From contig CAJXNA010000137.1 in assembly GCA_913056415.1 (NCBI GenBank), positions 1 through 5,673 on the forward strand: a DNA stretch of 5,673 bases, given 5' to 3'. Position numbers and translations under genes: made by a program. Origin of the DNA: an uncultured Chloroflexota bacterium (GTDB lineage: Bacteria; Chloroflexota; Dehalococcoidia; SM23-28-2; RBG-16-64-32). A model generated the notes under the pieces. That model saw nothing but the letters and a program-made list of their open reading frames with translations, was not told where the DNA came from and made no database searches. How positions within the stretch are numbered: position 1 is the first letter of the stretch; every line of letters begins with the position of its first letter. Of the stretch, positions 5,308 through 5,673 are shown in pieces.

Positions 5308-5673
5308 TTACGCTTGCAGCTTGGGCGCGTGGCTCATCAACCGCGCCTCCCCGTTCTCCATCACGACCATGTCCTCGATGCGCACTCCGCCCCAGCCGCT
5401 GATGTATATCCCCGGCTCGATGGTGGCTACCATGCCGTCCTTGAGCTCGTCCTTGGACATTCTCGCTAGGCGTGGCGACTCGTGCACCAGCAGGCCGACG
5501 CCGTGGCCCAGCCCGTGGCCGAAGTTCTCACCGTACCCCGCCTCGGCGATGACGTTGTGGGCCAGCATGTGCGCCTCCTCGCCGCTCATGCCGGACTTCA
5601 CCAACTCCTCCGCCGTCAGCTGTGCTGTCAGCACGATATCGTATATCTCGCGGAAGCGCCCGTCCTCCCCATC
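5308..5673 (-). CDS. M24-family metallopeptidase, Xaa-Pro aminopeptidase type (partial; N-terminus beyond the right edge)
   Basis: C-terminal 121 residues of a pita-bread-fold peptidase of the kind that removes an N-terminal residue before proline; cytoplasmic. The frame is open to the window edge and begins DGEDGRFREIYDI, matching the family's 'eiYdiVl.Aq' helix. Numbering from the window edge, metal and catalytic residues are His57 in FGHGLGHGVG, His64 in VHESPRL, Glu86 in ATIEPGIY and Glu100 in GGVRIED. The two Asp ligands expected earlier in the protein lie outside the window. The GTG at 5634 is an internal codon, not the start. It sits 10 bases before efp, a frequent arrangement. An Xaa-Pro dipeptidase (PepQ-like) or aminopeptidase (PepP-like) cannot be told apart from this fragment. 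Confidence 0.93.
   Translation of the reverse strand, partial: DGEDGRFREIYDIVLTAQLTAEELVKSGMSGEEAHMLAHNVIAEAGYGENFGHGLGHGVGLLVHESPRLARMSKDELKDGMVATIEPGIYISGWGGVRIEDMVVMENGEARLMSHAPKLQA

Noticed and set aside
5308..5634. A complete 108-residue peptidase starting at the GTG at 5634
   Set aside because: The frame stays open to the window edge with family-like residues (FREIYDI) upstream of the GTG, so the gene is truncated by the window and the GTG is internal.

Overview
The window is GC-rich bacterial DNA. It carries nine consecutive genes, all on the minus strand, so transcription runs from the right edge to the left edge. Every gene is intact except the two cut by the window edges. Genes either overlap by 4-11 bases or sit within about 10 bases of each other, with one exception: an 81-base gap around 1674-1754. 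I see no mobile elements, RNA genes, CRISPR arrays or broken genes, and no gene-free stretch longer than 81 bases.

Right-hand cluster, in transcription order: the C-terminal end of a M24 (Xaa-Pro type) metallopeptidase (5673-5308), elongation factor P (efp, 5297-4728), the large and small subunits of exodeoxyribonuclease VII (xseA, 4731-3535; xseB, 3545-3261), a PHP-domain phosphoesterase (3264-2572), and a divergent PurN-like formyltransferase (2579-1755). From efp onward every start overlaps the preceding stop (4, 11, 4 and 8 bases). This suggests one polycistronic message with coupled translation.

Left-hand cluster: the 81-base gap holds a convincing sigma-70-type promoter with an extended -10 element (1707-1736). 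It drives a small zinc-ribbon protein (1673-1326), a nicotinamidase-type cysteine hydrolase (1313-783) and an archaeal-type nicotinate phosphoribosyltransferase (776 to beyond base 1). The last two catalyse consecutive steps, nicotinamide to nicotinate to nicotinate mononucleotide, so this unit looks like an NAD salvage operon. The zinc-ribbon protein has no assigned role in it.

Organism: gene content, the Arg-tip EF-P, the archaeal-type NAPRTase and the high GC suggest a member of Chloroflexota (perhaps the Dehalococcoidia/SAR202 side) or a relative. This is inference from protein resemblance and is only moderately secure. Most of the window is housekeeping. The least explained elements are the PHP-formyltransferase pair and the zinc-ribbon protein that opens the NAD salvage unit.
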